From: Clostridia bacterium
GTDB taxonomy: Bacteria; CBDUZB01; JAGLHV01
Length of the DNA: 40,117 nt
Reading direction: 5' to 3'
Assembly: GCA_030595925.1 (NCBI GenBank)
Contig: JAUVLC010000007.1
Coordinates: 1-40,117, forward strand
A program made the translations under genes and the position numbers. Under the pieces are notes generated by a model, which was not told the DNA's origin, did no database searches, and saw only the letters and a program-made list of their open reading frames with translations. Positions 33,120-40,117 of the stretch are shown in pieces. Positions within the stretch are counted from its first letter, which is position 1. Every line of letters begins with the position of its first letter.

Positions 33120-34985
33120 TTAATCCTTTTTACCTGCAATATTTTCTATAATATTTTCTAATTCATTATTAGATGCTGTCTTCCATTCTTCCTCTGTCAT
33201 CTCTTCAAAAATATCCACATTTCCTTTTACTTTTAAATTTATATTAAGTTCGCTCTTTTTTTCTTTCAAATAACGAATGACATCTTTGTTGTAAGGAAAG
33301 ACATTAAAATCAATAACCTTTTCGCCAAGGCTATATTTTCTCTCAATTGCTCGAGGATGATAATAACTTTCAATGTACTTTTTATTAAGGATAAAACAAC
33401 AGGCTTTATCTTTTTTCTCAAAATGCTTTTTTAGTTGCTCGTTCTCCTTAATTAAAGCATCAAAAGATGCCTTTTGTTTCTCATCGCACTCATCCTCATC
33501 GTAAATATTACCATCTAATAATAAAAATAAATTTCTTTTGGCTTGTGAAAAATAATCTATATCAACAAAATTAGCTATTGTTTGACCACCCCCAAATAAA
33601 AACAATATCTTTTCTTTACATGGAAACGCATCAAAATTTATATTTTTTAGTTTATTAGCGGCTATTTTAAAGAATTCTATATCGTCTTTTCCTTCTAAAA
33701 AAACTATAGTCTCAAAATGATCTCTAAGATTATAAGAAGGCTTTATCCCCAACTCTTCTATTATCTCCGTTATTAAGGAAGATTCATCCTTTTGCTTATA
33801 AATAGACTGGCTTTCTTTCTTGCATAATATAACATTACACGTTTTTGTTGCACCAGCGAATATCGGAGAATGTGTTGTTATCAATATTTGACTATCACCC
33901 GATATTTCTACTAAAGAGTCTAATAAGTCATGCTGAGCTGAAGGGTGTAAAAATGTTTCAGGTTCTTCAATAGCATAAATAACATCTTCTTTATTCTTTT
34001 TTGCAGCTAAATACCTAAACCTACCCACCATAAATAACCTGCGGTATCCCGCACCTTTATTTTCCATTGGTATAGCAGCCGTATCCTTACTAAACTTTAA
34101 TTTGACCGTTACATCTTTTATTGCATCAACCCACTTAAAATGGGGCTCTATCTCTATTTTCTCTAAATCTGATACGTGCATTTGCATATATTTTTTAATT
34201 TCACCAGCCTCTTCCTGAATTTTCTTTGTGGTATCTTCCTCTATGCTCTTCAATTTTGAATCTTTTTGTTCTCTTTCTTGGTTAAAAAACTCCACTGTTT
34301 CCGTTTTCAAGCTAGTATTAAATTTTGTATCTGTACTTATTGCGTGCTCAGCCGGAAAAAACTCTATTTCAGGTAATAAATCATCTACTTTAGTATCCTC
34401 TTTCCAAACAATTTCTTTCTCAAAATTATTATCTTCTAAATGTTTTTTTATATATTTTGCTTTTTCTAATTTTGCATTTCGTCCTGGCTGATCCGGTGGT
34501 ATTTCAATTTTTAATTTATTTAATATCTTATTCAAATCTTTATCGTTTTTATCACTTAAATTTCTATATGCTTTATCTTTAAAATCAACTGTATATATTT
34601 CACATTTAGAAGGCTTTTTGTCAGCTTTATCCCATATCTTCCGCACTATCACTTTGTTATTCTCTTGAATTATTGAATCAACCTCTTCTTCTATTCCAAT
34701 TTCTTTTTTTCTATTTCGTTTTATATAATCAGAAAGCTTATTTCTTAGCGCATGGTCTTTAAAATAACAAATAATCTCGATAGCTTCTTCTGAATGCCTA
34801 TTGATGTTAAAATCCTTACTTTCTATTTGATAATTTTTACAATCTAAAAAAGCAGCTATTGCATGCAAAACAATAGATTTTCCTGAATCATTTTTGCCAA
34901 CAAAAGTAGTTAAGTTTGAAATACTAATCTCTTGTTTTTCTCTTATTCCTCTAAAATTTTTAATTATGATTTTATCTAATTTCAT
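33120..34985 (-). CDS. OLD-family ATP-dependent nuclease (AAA plus TOPRIM)
   Basis: A 621-residue overcoming-lysogenization-defect protein. ABC-type ATPase: Walker A GKNDSGKS (30-37), signature-like NKGAGYRRLF (about 309-318), Walker B YAIEEPETFLHP (337-348), ITTHSP (369-374). TOPRIM nuclease: Glu431 (FLEGKDDIEFF) and Asp491 (LLLDGN). OLD proteins act in phage defence, alone, with UvrD-like helicases (Gabija) or as effectors of some retrons (Eco8). No helicase gene is adjacent. First of four closely packed genes with DUF2130, NDT effector and RT. Very AT-rich (8 G/C in bases 34501-34560). Start after GGAGGGGGG. Confidence 0.9.
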   Translation of the reverse strand: MKLDKIIIKNFRGIREKQEISISNLTTFVGKNDSGKSIVLHAIAAFLDCKNYQIESKDFNINRHSEEAIEIICYFKDHALRNKLSDYIKRNRKKEIGIEEEVDSIIQENNKVIVRKIWDKADKKPSKCEIYTVDFKDKAYRNLSDKNDKDLNKILNKLKIEIPPDQPGRNAKLEKAKYIKKHLEDNNFEKEIVWKEDTKVDDLLPEIEFFPAEHAISTDTKFNTSLKTETVEFFNQEREQKDSKLKSIEEDTTKKIQEEAGEIKKYMQMHVSDLEKIEIEPHFKWVDAIKDVTVKLKFSKDTAAIPMENKGAGYRRLFMVGRFRYLAAKKNKEDVIYAIEEPETFLHPSAQHDLLDSLVEISGDSQILITTHSPIFAGATKTCNVILCKKESQSIYKQKDESSLITEIIEELGIKPSYNLRDHFETIVFLEGKDDIEFFKIAANKLKNINFDAFPCKEKILFLFGGGQTIANFVDIDYFSQAKRNLFLLLDGNIYDEDECDEKQKASFDALIKENEQLKKHFEKKDKACCFILNKKYIESYYHPRAIERKYSLGEKVIDFNVFPYNKDVIRYLKEKKSELNINLKVKGNVDIFEEMTEEEWKTASNNELENIIENIAGKKD

Positions 34986-35028
34986 TTAATTGCCCCCCCT
35001 CCAAAAAAAACTTCTTTGATTTACCTTA

Positions 35029-35682
35029 TTAGCTCCCAACGCCCGTCACCGGATGGGTCGAAAAATCACCTGGCATTTCGTCAAGTAGTTCCTTTGTTCG
35101 AAAAGTGAGAGTCACCATTCCTGTTGTCCAGCGTTGCGTCCAATATTCGCCTTTAAGTTTGTGAACTGGAGCCCCGATGATATTAAACAGTATCGTGCCG
35201 TCATGTGGCGTACTTCTTTCGCGCAAAGAGGATTTGGGTTTGCTCGTGTACGAGTAGCAGAGCCGCCGAACCTGGGCATCCTTGTCGATACAAAATCCTT
35301 CAAGGTAACTATGGCTTTCCATTTCCCCTGTTCGCATGACGCAACTCATTCGCCCAAAGCTCTGCTTGATCGTCAAAATCGTCGGAATAAGACCAGGCGT
35401 CTTCCCCTCATCATCCTTCCAGTTCGTTTGAATGTGGCCTTGCCAAGTGCCGTTTAGATCGGGAAACGGGATAAGCCATCCTTTAAGACAATTCCATCGC
35501 CAAAGCCAGGTTGTAAAAACGAGGTAGGCTATACCATCCGCCGTGACAACAATCGGAATGAGTCGGATCACGTCAAGGAAATTCCGAAGGTCAAATCCCT
35601 GAACCAGTGCGGCCAAGAAAAGTACAATCACGGAGAAACCGGCAAGCAAGGAAAGAAAGGGCTTCATGTTCAAATTCTTCAT
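35029..35682 (-). CDS. CBASS effector, Cap15-like (two TM helices plus beta-barrel)
   Basis: A 217-residue membrane protein. Two hydrophobic helices (about 8-28, FLSLLAGFSVIVLFLAALVQ; about 35-61, DVIRLIPIVVTADGIAYLVF) precede a soluble beta-rich domain opening with FPDLNGTWQGHIQTNW. This layout and the ATGA overlap with a CD-NTase gene match Cap15, whose barrel binds a cyclic nucleotide and triggers inner-membrane disruption and cell death. The nucleotide made here is not readable from sequence. Its base composition is clearly higher in GC than the adjacent OLD gene. Confidence 0.85.
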   Translation of the reverse strand: MKNLNMKPFLSLLAGFSVIVLFLAALVQGFDLRNFLDVIRLIPIVVTADGIAYLVFTTWLWRWNCLKGWLIPFPDLNGTWQGHIQTNWKDDEGKTPGLIPTILTIKQSFGRMSCVMRTGEMESHSYLEGFCIDKDAQVRRLCYSYTSKPKSSLRERSTPHDGTILFNIIGAPVHKLKGEYWTQRWTTGMVTLTFRTKELLDEMPGDFSTHPVTGVGS

Positions 35683-36578
35683 AACTGCCCCCCAAGTCCG
35701 TCATAATTCCATACCTCATACGCGAAAGCATTTGCCTGCTCACGAGTCCCTTTTTGTGTCTCGAGAAAGAGCCATTTCAATCCACTGACTTCAACCCATT
35801 TCGCACATGCTTCTTGTGTATTTGTATTCTCGTAGAGATACACAAGCACGGCTTTCACGTCGGCTAAGTATGTGTGGTTTCCGAAGCGATCATCGGGGAT
35901 GTTGTAAGCAAGACACTCAAGGAAGAAGCCGGGAACATCGGCGACTCCGATTCCCTGCCCAATCATTTCATTAGAAAGTGCTTTTAGCACGCGCACAATG
36001 GATTTGAAGCGGGTATCAGTGTCATTGTTTTTACCAACACCGTTTTCGTAATGTTGTTCCGGCCAATTGATGACACGGTGGTTCTCCTTATCTGTCCGCA
36101 ATCCCACGCCTTCAAGATAGGTACCGTCCACTTGGTAACGGCGATGCTCAAAGAAGGCGGCTACGTCTGCTTCGACATGGTGAGTCGTTTCGTGAACATC
36201 GAAAGCCTTGTTTCCCCGTTTTACGGCGGAGCGTCCAAAGTATTTGACAAGAGCTTCTTCGACTTCGTTTTTGTATTGGTTGTAATAATAGGTGGCGTCC
36301 AAGAATCTAAGCTTTTCCTGCGTCAAGCCTTCAGGAAACGGGTCGTGAAAAAATGTGTCCGTGCAAAGTACTCCGATGTCAACATCGCTGTCTTTGCGAA
36401 CATTCGTATTATTCCGATAGGAGCCTTGGACAAAGATGGAAACACCACGGACTCGGAGCTTGTCGCTTGCCTTGATTGCGTTTCGGATCGCGGACACAGC
36501 ATTGTCGCAGCGATCTTTCTCCGTCTTGCCGGGTGGCTTCGCCCATTCCCTGAATTGTGATTCCCAATCTCGTAACAT
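35679..36578 (-). CDS. CBASS cyclic nucleotide synthase (CD-NTase)
   Basis: A 299-residue SMODS nucleotidyltransferase. Gly52-Ser53 (FVQGSYRNNTNV) and Asp65-x-Asp67 (RKDSDVDIGV) form the nucleotide and metal site, with the third acid Asp138 (HHVEADVAAFFEHR). HETTHH precedes it. After phage sensing it should make a cyclic di- or trinucleotide that activates the Cap15-like effector encoded next (ATGA overlap). No Cap2/Cap3, HORMA or TRIP13 genes are adjacent, so this is the short two-gene (type I) form. It has 27 G/C in bases 35701-35760, much more than its neighbours, which points to a separate transfer. Confidence 0.92.
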   Translation of the reverse strand: MLRDWESQFREWAKPPGKTEKDRCDNAVSAIRNAIKASDKLRVRGVSIFVQGSYRNNTNVRKDSDVDIGVLCTDTFFHDPFPEGLTQEKLRFLDATYYYNQYKNEVEEALVKYFGRSAVKRGNKAFDVHETTHHVEADVAAFFEHRRYQVDGTYLEGVGLRTDKENHRVINWPEQHYENGVGKNNDTDTRFKSIVRVLKALSNEMIGQGIGVADVPGFFLECLAYNIPDDRFGNHTYLADVKAVLVYLYENTNTQEACAKWVEVSGLKWLFLETQKGTREQANAFAYEVWNYDGLGGQL

Positions 36579-36667
36579 AGTTACCCTGTCATCTTTTCGT
36601 GTTTATTACAGCGAACAATCAATATACAAATTTTTTTTATACGGCTTGTACTGCTTGCGAGACGTTG

Positions 36668-36830
36668 TTAATTAGTTAAAATATCATTAAAAATACTTTT
36701 TGCCCCTGCATCCAATCCCTAATAATTTTCCTAACTTCTCACCGAATTCTTTCAAATATATACTCGCCAAATACACTTCTCGTTCCTTCTATTCCTACTG
36801 TAAAACTTTAAGCAACTTTCCCTATGTTTA
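36668..36830 (-). mobile_element. Fused Y1-transposase tail remnants (A end joined to B)
   Basis: The minus strand opens with the type B fragment (KCIWRVYI-type, frameshifted; ESGEKLGKLLGIG is recognisable) and jumps at GGATGCAGGGGCAAAAAGTA into the end of the type A fragment, stopping at the TTAATTAG motif. It marks recombination between two related tails. Confidence 0.6.
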
Positions 36831-36937
36831 TCCTTTATTAAAAACATACAACTCAAATTCTTTATTTTTTCCACATAACGACCAAGCTCACCTGATATAT
36901 GAGGCTTAGGGGACGTTGTGAGGCTTAGGGGACGTTG

Positions 36938-37226
36938 TTAAATAGTTAAAATGTCATTAAAAATACTCTTTGCCCCTACATCCTTCTCTATTATTTTCTT
37001 CCCTCGATTATATACTATTTTATACTGGCACTGCTCTTGTTTAATTCTAAGCCTATTTCAATACCCTGCTCCCTAAAATACCTTTACCCCATGTATGACA
37101 TCAAAGCTCCGGCTTTAACTGTTTTTTCACCCCTTCTATTTCCCTTTAATTCTACGACCTCAACTACTAATTTTTTGGCTATCAGATTGACTAAGTCTTT
37201 AAACAAAGATATGTCAATAATTATTT
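36938..37226 (-). mobile_element. Y1-transposase C-terminal domain pseudogene (type A, longest copy)
   Basis: The minus strand reads ISLFKDLVNLIAKKLVVEVV, ELKGNRRGEKTVKAGALMSY, MG-stop-RYFREQGIEIGLEL, NKSSASIK-stop-YIIEGRK-stop, then after a frameshift IIEKDVGAKSIFNDILTI. The layout (RGEKxxKAGALxSYxG, YxREQGIEIGxELNKSSxSI, RGKKIIEKD) is that of the C-terminal DNA-binding region of long REP-associated/IS200-like Y1 transposases. Two in-frame stops and one frameshift make it dead. The terminal motif GGGGACGTTGTTAAATAGTT follows the stop. Confidence 0.65.
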
Positions 37227-37261
37227 AACTATTTAACAACGTTCCCCTATCCCCTCCCATA

Positions 37262-37513
37262 TTAGTTAATATCCCCTAACCCACAAACTTTGTCATATAA
37301 ATTCTCTAATTCAACTATTCCCATATCCAGAATCGGCTCATACATAAAAGAATTCAAATGTATATTTTCTGGTGTCATTATGTTTACACTCTCTAAAGTC
37401 TTTATCACATTAATATGACTTTTGATTTTACCAAATTCATCTTTATATCTTTGAAATAGTTTTCCGGTCTGACTACTATCAATGGGATTTTTGTCACTAA
37501 CTTTAGGGACGAC
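37262..37513 (-). pseudogene. Orphan 3' gene fragment between transposase tails
   Basis: 84 codons without a stop or credible start: VVPKVSDKNPIDSSQTGKLF, QRYKDEFGKIKSHINVIKTL, ESVNIMTPENIHLNSFMYEP, ILDMGIVELENLYDKVCGLG, DIN-stop. It looks like the real C terminus of a helical protein. Both sides are transposase-tail sequence, so the 5' part has been lost. Family not recognised. Confidence 0.5.
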
Positions 37514-37534
37514 TTAGGGGACGTTGTTAAGTAG

Positions 37535-37690
37535 TTAAATAGTTAAAATGTCATTAAGAATACTTTTTGTCCCTGCATCCTTCTCTATTATTTTCTTCCC
37601 TCAATTATATGCTATACTTGTACTGTCACTGTTCTTGTTTAATTCTAAGCCTATTACAATGCCCTGCTCCCTAAAATACCTACCCCATGG
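37535..37690 (-). mobile_element. Decayed Y1-transposase tail (type A)
   Basis: The minus strand encodes YFREQGIVIGLELNKNSDST, SIAYN-stop, GKKIIEKDAGTKSILNDILT I-stop, a near copy of the 36938-37226 tail but lacking its upstream half. The stop is followed by AACTACTTAACAACGTCCCC. Confidence 0.6.
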
Positions 37691-37773
37691 AGGATTTTAG
37701 GATTTTAGGGGACGTTGCGTACTTTAGGAACTAATTATTATTTGGGAAAACTTGGGTGACGTTGCTTAAAGTT

Positions 37774-37945
37774 TTACAGTTGTTGAAGTATCTGCTTTTC
37801 AAGTCCTTTTTCCCTACACAAAATCCTTCCTTTTTCTTTTGTTATACTTATCGCCCCTGATCCAATACCTAATAATTTCCCTAACTTCTCGTATGGTCAT
37901 TTCACATATTTATTCGCCAAACACACTTTCCTTTTCTTCTATCAA
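37774..37945 (-). mobile_element. Decayed Y1-transposase tail (type B)
   Basis: The minus strand contains EKLGKVLGIGSGAISITKEK and the ending EKQILQQL-stop, with upstream frame damage. The stop is followed by TTTAAGCAACGTCACCC. Between the tails at 36668-37945 I see no other gene, so the 1.5-kb gap between the AIPR and CD-NTase genes is entirely remnants. Confidence 0.55.
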
Positions 37946-38068
37946 GACTTTACCTCCCCCCTTTTTCCCATAACACTACTGTTTAGGCAAAACAGGGATA
38001 CATAGTACATAACCGACAAATTAAACAAATACTAAAAAATAGCATCACTTTTTAATTCTAAATCACGA

Positions 38069-38105
38069 AACACCCTGTTGTGTCGCTTGCAACAGGTTAT
38101 TATGC
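38069..38105. other. Hairpin downstream of the AIPR gene
   Basis: ACCCTGTTG and CAACAGGTT pair around TGTCGCTTG, followed by ATTATGC. On the minus strand it lies about 50 bases past the AIPR stop and begins GCATAATAACC. It recalls the outer box of the attC-like site at 26988-27063, but the GTTRRRY core is absent. It may simply be a transcript-end hairpin. Confidence 0.4.
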
Positions 38106-38153
38106 TGTTTATTCCTGTTTTATTTAAAGTTACCAGATAGACTAAAGACAATG

Positions 38154-39851
38154 TTAAATTGTATAATTTTGATATAGCATTTTACTTAATTCATTATCAA
38201 AAGAAGACGATTTTAAAGTATTATTTATATCGATTTTCAAGGATTCATTATTGTTAAATAAGTTTACTATTTGCTCAAATGCTTTATTTATAAAGCTATC
38301 CAATAAGTGATTAGAATTCTTTAATTGATTAAGCTCTCTTTTTAGAGAATCAACATCGTTCCAATTATCATTTTTACGCCAAATAAATGATGCAACTCTT
38401 GCAATGTGGAATTGGGCGTTTTTTGCTATATATCTCTCCAAATCATTTTCGCTATTTATAAAATCTGAACTATTAATTTGCTTAGAGGTATAGTGCTTTA
38501 TTAAATATGTTATTATAAAAGCTTCAACATTTGAAGTTTTAAAAATACTTTCATAATAATCACTCCATATTTTATATTTTCTACTCCTTGAATCTGAAGG
38601 TCTTTTCAATGCTATAGTAAGATACGAAGTTGCAACAATTTCATTCGGAAAAATCTTTTCAGAATCAATTGATAAGTTGAAATATTGTCTTGGTTTTCTT
38701 TCATAATGATAATCATAGATTTTGAATGCTATTTCTAAATCTCTTTGAATTTTATCATTCGCTCTTAAATTTCTATTTGTGATCTTATTTTGATTATTAG
38801 TTGTTAAAACAACTTTATCAACCAAATTTAAATCTGATGTTTCAAATACTTTAAGAATTACATTTACATCATCTTGTAATATACCCTCTTTTTCAGCAAG
38901 AGCAAGTGATGTCGATGTTTGACAACCATTTACAATTTGCATATTTTCTATTTTAACATGTGGATTATCGGGGTCAGTTACTGGATCAACTTTATCACAA
39001 ACAATAGTAATTCCATTATTTAAGAACCAAAACAGATAACTTGAATCCTCATCAGAACTTGTTTCTTTAATGTCCTTATTTACAGAGCCTAAATTTCCAA
39101 GATATTTTCTAATGTTCAAATCAAAGACAAATCCTTTAGTGTCTTCATTTACAATTCTTGCAATTTCTTTAGCGGTCGTTGTACAAATAATCCCTTTTAA
39201 TCCATGCGAATGGTATTTAATTAATGATGGGGAATTTGTATCATATTTTATTGTAATATTCGCATTTATCTTTTTATTTTTTTTCTCTTGGGAATTTATT
39301 AAGTCAACTATCTCTATAGCTCCAATAGATTCAAAAGAAAACTTAGAAAATGTATCATTATCCAATTCTTCAATAATAGATTTTATTTCTTGATTACACT
39401 CATCTGAAATTTCAGAAGATAAACCATTGGTGATATAGGCTACTTTGACTACAATATTTGATGGACCAATTGCAGCAATTAATTCTTTGCACTCTTTTAT
39501 TTTATCTTTGAACTTCTTGTTCGAAAGTGTATTAATATCAGCTTTCTTTTTTTTAAAAATCCAATGTAACCCATTTTTTATTTGAATAATAGAATTCGAT
39601 GAAAAAGAATATTCTTTTTTAACTTGTGAAATAAAAATGGTGCCTTCACCTTGGCTTTCTTCTATAGAAATACAATCAATTTGTTTGTCTTGTCCACCAT
39701 CAACATCATCATTTAAATCAAAGGCATGAATGCTTTGATCTGAGAATAAACAGTGTCCAAATATTTGAAAAGCTTTACATTTATTATTCAAAGCTAAATG
39801 TGAATCAATTTTATCTATCTGGTCCTCTACAATTTGTTGTCTTATATCCAT
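38154..39851 (-). CDS. AIPR-family abortive infection protein
   Basis: A 565-residue protein of the AIPR (abortive infection phage resistance) family. The core is recognised from NIRKYLGNLGSVNKDIKETS, LFWFLNNGITIVCDK, IENMQIVNGCQTSTSLALAE and TTNNQNKITNRNLRANDKIQ. The N-terminal 100 residues carry QDKQIDCISIE with Asp59 and ISQVKKEY with Gln76-x-Lys78, a PD-(D/E)xK-like nuclease arrangement with Gln in place of the usual acid. Phage defence is the family role; the target is unknown. It stands alone, bounded on both sides by transposase tails. Start after GAGGAG. Confidence 0.85.
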   Translation of the reverse strand: MDIRQQIVEDQIDKIDSHLALNNKCKAFQIFGHCLFSDQSIHAFDLNDDVDGGQDKQIDCISIEESQGEGTIFISQVKKEYSFSSNSIIQIKNGLHWIFKKKKADINTLSNKKFKDKIKECKELIAAIGPSNIVVKVAYITNGLSSEISDECNQEIKSIIEELDNDTFSKFSFESIGAIEIVDLINSQEKKNKKINANITIKYDTNSPSLIKYHSHGLKGIICTTTAKEIARIVNEDTKGFVFDLNIRKYLGNLGSVNKDIKETSSDEDSSYLFWFLNNGITIVCDKVDPVTDPDNPHVKIENMQIVNGCQTSTSLALAEKEGILQDDVNVILKVFETSDLNLVDKVVLTTNNQNKITNRNLRANDKIQRDLEIAFKIYDYHYERKPRQYFNLSIDSEKIFPNEIVATSYLTIALKRPSDSRSRKYKIWSDYYESIFKTSNVEAFIITYLIKHYTSKQINSSDFINSENDLERYIAKNAQFHIARVASFIWRKNDNWNDVDSLKRELNQLKNSNHLLDSFINKAFEQIVNLFNNNESLKIDINNTLKSSSFDNELSKMLYQNYTI

Positions 39852-39933
39852 TCAAGCTCCTCATATCTTGCTTATTCAAAATTGATTAATATTTTTTAGG
39901 AACATATAGGGAACGTTGCTTAAAGTTTTAAAG

Positions 39934-40117
39934 TTATTGAAGTATCTGTTTTTCAAGCCCTTTTTCCCTACACAAAATCCTTCCTTTTTCTTTTGTTATA
40001 CTTATCGCTCCTAATCCAATCCCTAATAATTTCCCTAACTTCTCACCGGATTCTTTCAAATATTCACTCGGTAAAACACACTTCTCGTTCTTTTTAAAAT
40101 TTTAAACAATTATATGT
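39934..40117 (-). mobile_element. Y1-transposase tail (type B), best-preserved copy, runs to window end
   Basis: The minus strand reads without a stop KNEKCVLPSEYLKESGEKLG, KLLGIGLGAISITKEKGRIL, CREKGLEKQILQ-stop. EKLGKLLGIGxGAIS is helix-turn-helix-like and corresponds to the tail domain of Y1 transposases. The stop is followed by TTTAAGCAACGTTCCC. The 5' part lies outside the window or is missing. Confidence 0.6.

Noticed and set aside
33120-34985. Gabija GajA
   Set aside because: No UvrD-like helicase (GajB) gene lies next to it; the general OLD family is all that can be supported.
36600-36665. attC-like TAACAACGTCTCGCAAGC upstream of the CD-NTase gene
   Set aside because: The TAACAACGTC part belongs to the transposase-tail end motif and no complementary partner box follows.
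38060-38110. Second attC-like site after the AIPR gene
   Set aside because: It starts GCATAATAAC and has a strong hairpin, but lacks the GTTRRRY core and the two-box pairing; listed only as a hairpin.

Overview
The window (AT-rich, every recognisable gene on the minus strand) is a nitrogen-fixation and ammonium-assimilation block joined to an anti-phage defence island. The encoded cell is a diderm (Gram-negative type), because it has a signal-peptide outer-membrane beta-barrel protein ending in Phe. It is probably an anaerobe, because its nitrogenase genes use the nifH-nifI1-nifI2-nifD-nifK-nifE-nifN-nifB order typical of anaerobic bacteria and methanogens. I cannot name the phylum; dense intergenic palindromes and this nif layout would fit several deep-branching diderm groups.

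Nitrogen half (1-26841). In transcription order: an NtrC-type sigma54 activator (ntrC, 26841-25402) with its own terminator; a sigma54 promoter; nifH, nifI1, nifI2, nifD, nifK, nifE, nifN, nifB; a thioredoxin-like [2Fe-2S] ferredoxin; a DUF364-type protein; a NitT/TauT-type ABC importer (lipoprotein, permease, ATPase); a GNAT acetyltransferase; then a second sigma54 promoter driving a short-T-loop PII protein, a TorF-like outer-membrane protein, AmtB and GlnK; a third sigma54 promoter upstream of glnA; a class I glutamine amidotransferase; a stand-alone Fis-type DNA-binding protein; and the N-terminal two thirds of glutamate synthase (gltB, cut by the window edge). Together these genes fix N2, switch nitrogenase off through NifI1/NifI2, import and sense ammonium, and assimilate it by GS-GOGAT. 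No nifV, nifX, nifU or nifS is present.

The gaps in this half are filled with three families of short inverted repeats: R1 (GGTAGCCGCAGGCTTTAGCC type palindromes), R2 (ends CAGACTGTGTCATAAT) and R3 (ends AGACTTCTGCAAAATA, containing CATTCCTGCGAA). R2 copies sit inside R3 copies at the same site. The ntrC-nifH intergenic segment, including a sigma54 promoter and the last codons of ntrC, is duplicated upstream of the PII-torF-amtB operon.

Defence half (26988-40117). Transcription order: an AIPR abortive-infection protein; about 1.5 kb of decayed Y1-type transposase tails; a two-gene CBASS (CD-NTase plus Cap15-like two-TM beta-barrel effector), visibly richer in GC than its neighbours; then a tightly packed OLD-family nuclease, DUF2130 protein, nucleoside-deoxyribosyltransferase-like/winged-helix retron effector and retron-type reverse transcriptase; then a RloC-like anticodon nuclease with a zinc-hook motif, followed directly by an integron attC-like site. 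The OLD-DUF2130-NDT-RT gene set is the best candidate for an undescribed combined system; a near-perfect 41-nt hairpin between effector and RT is a candidate msd.
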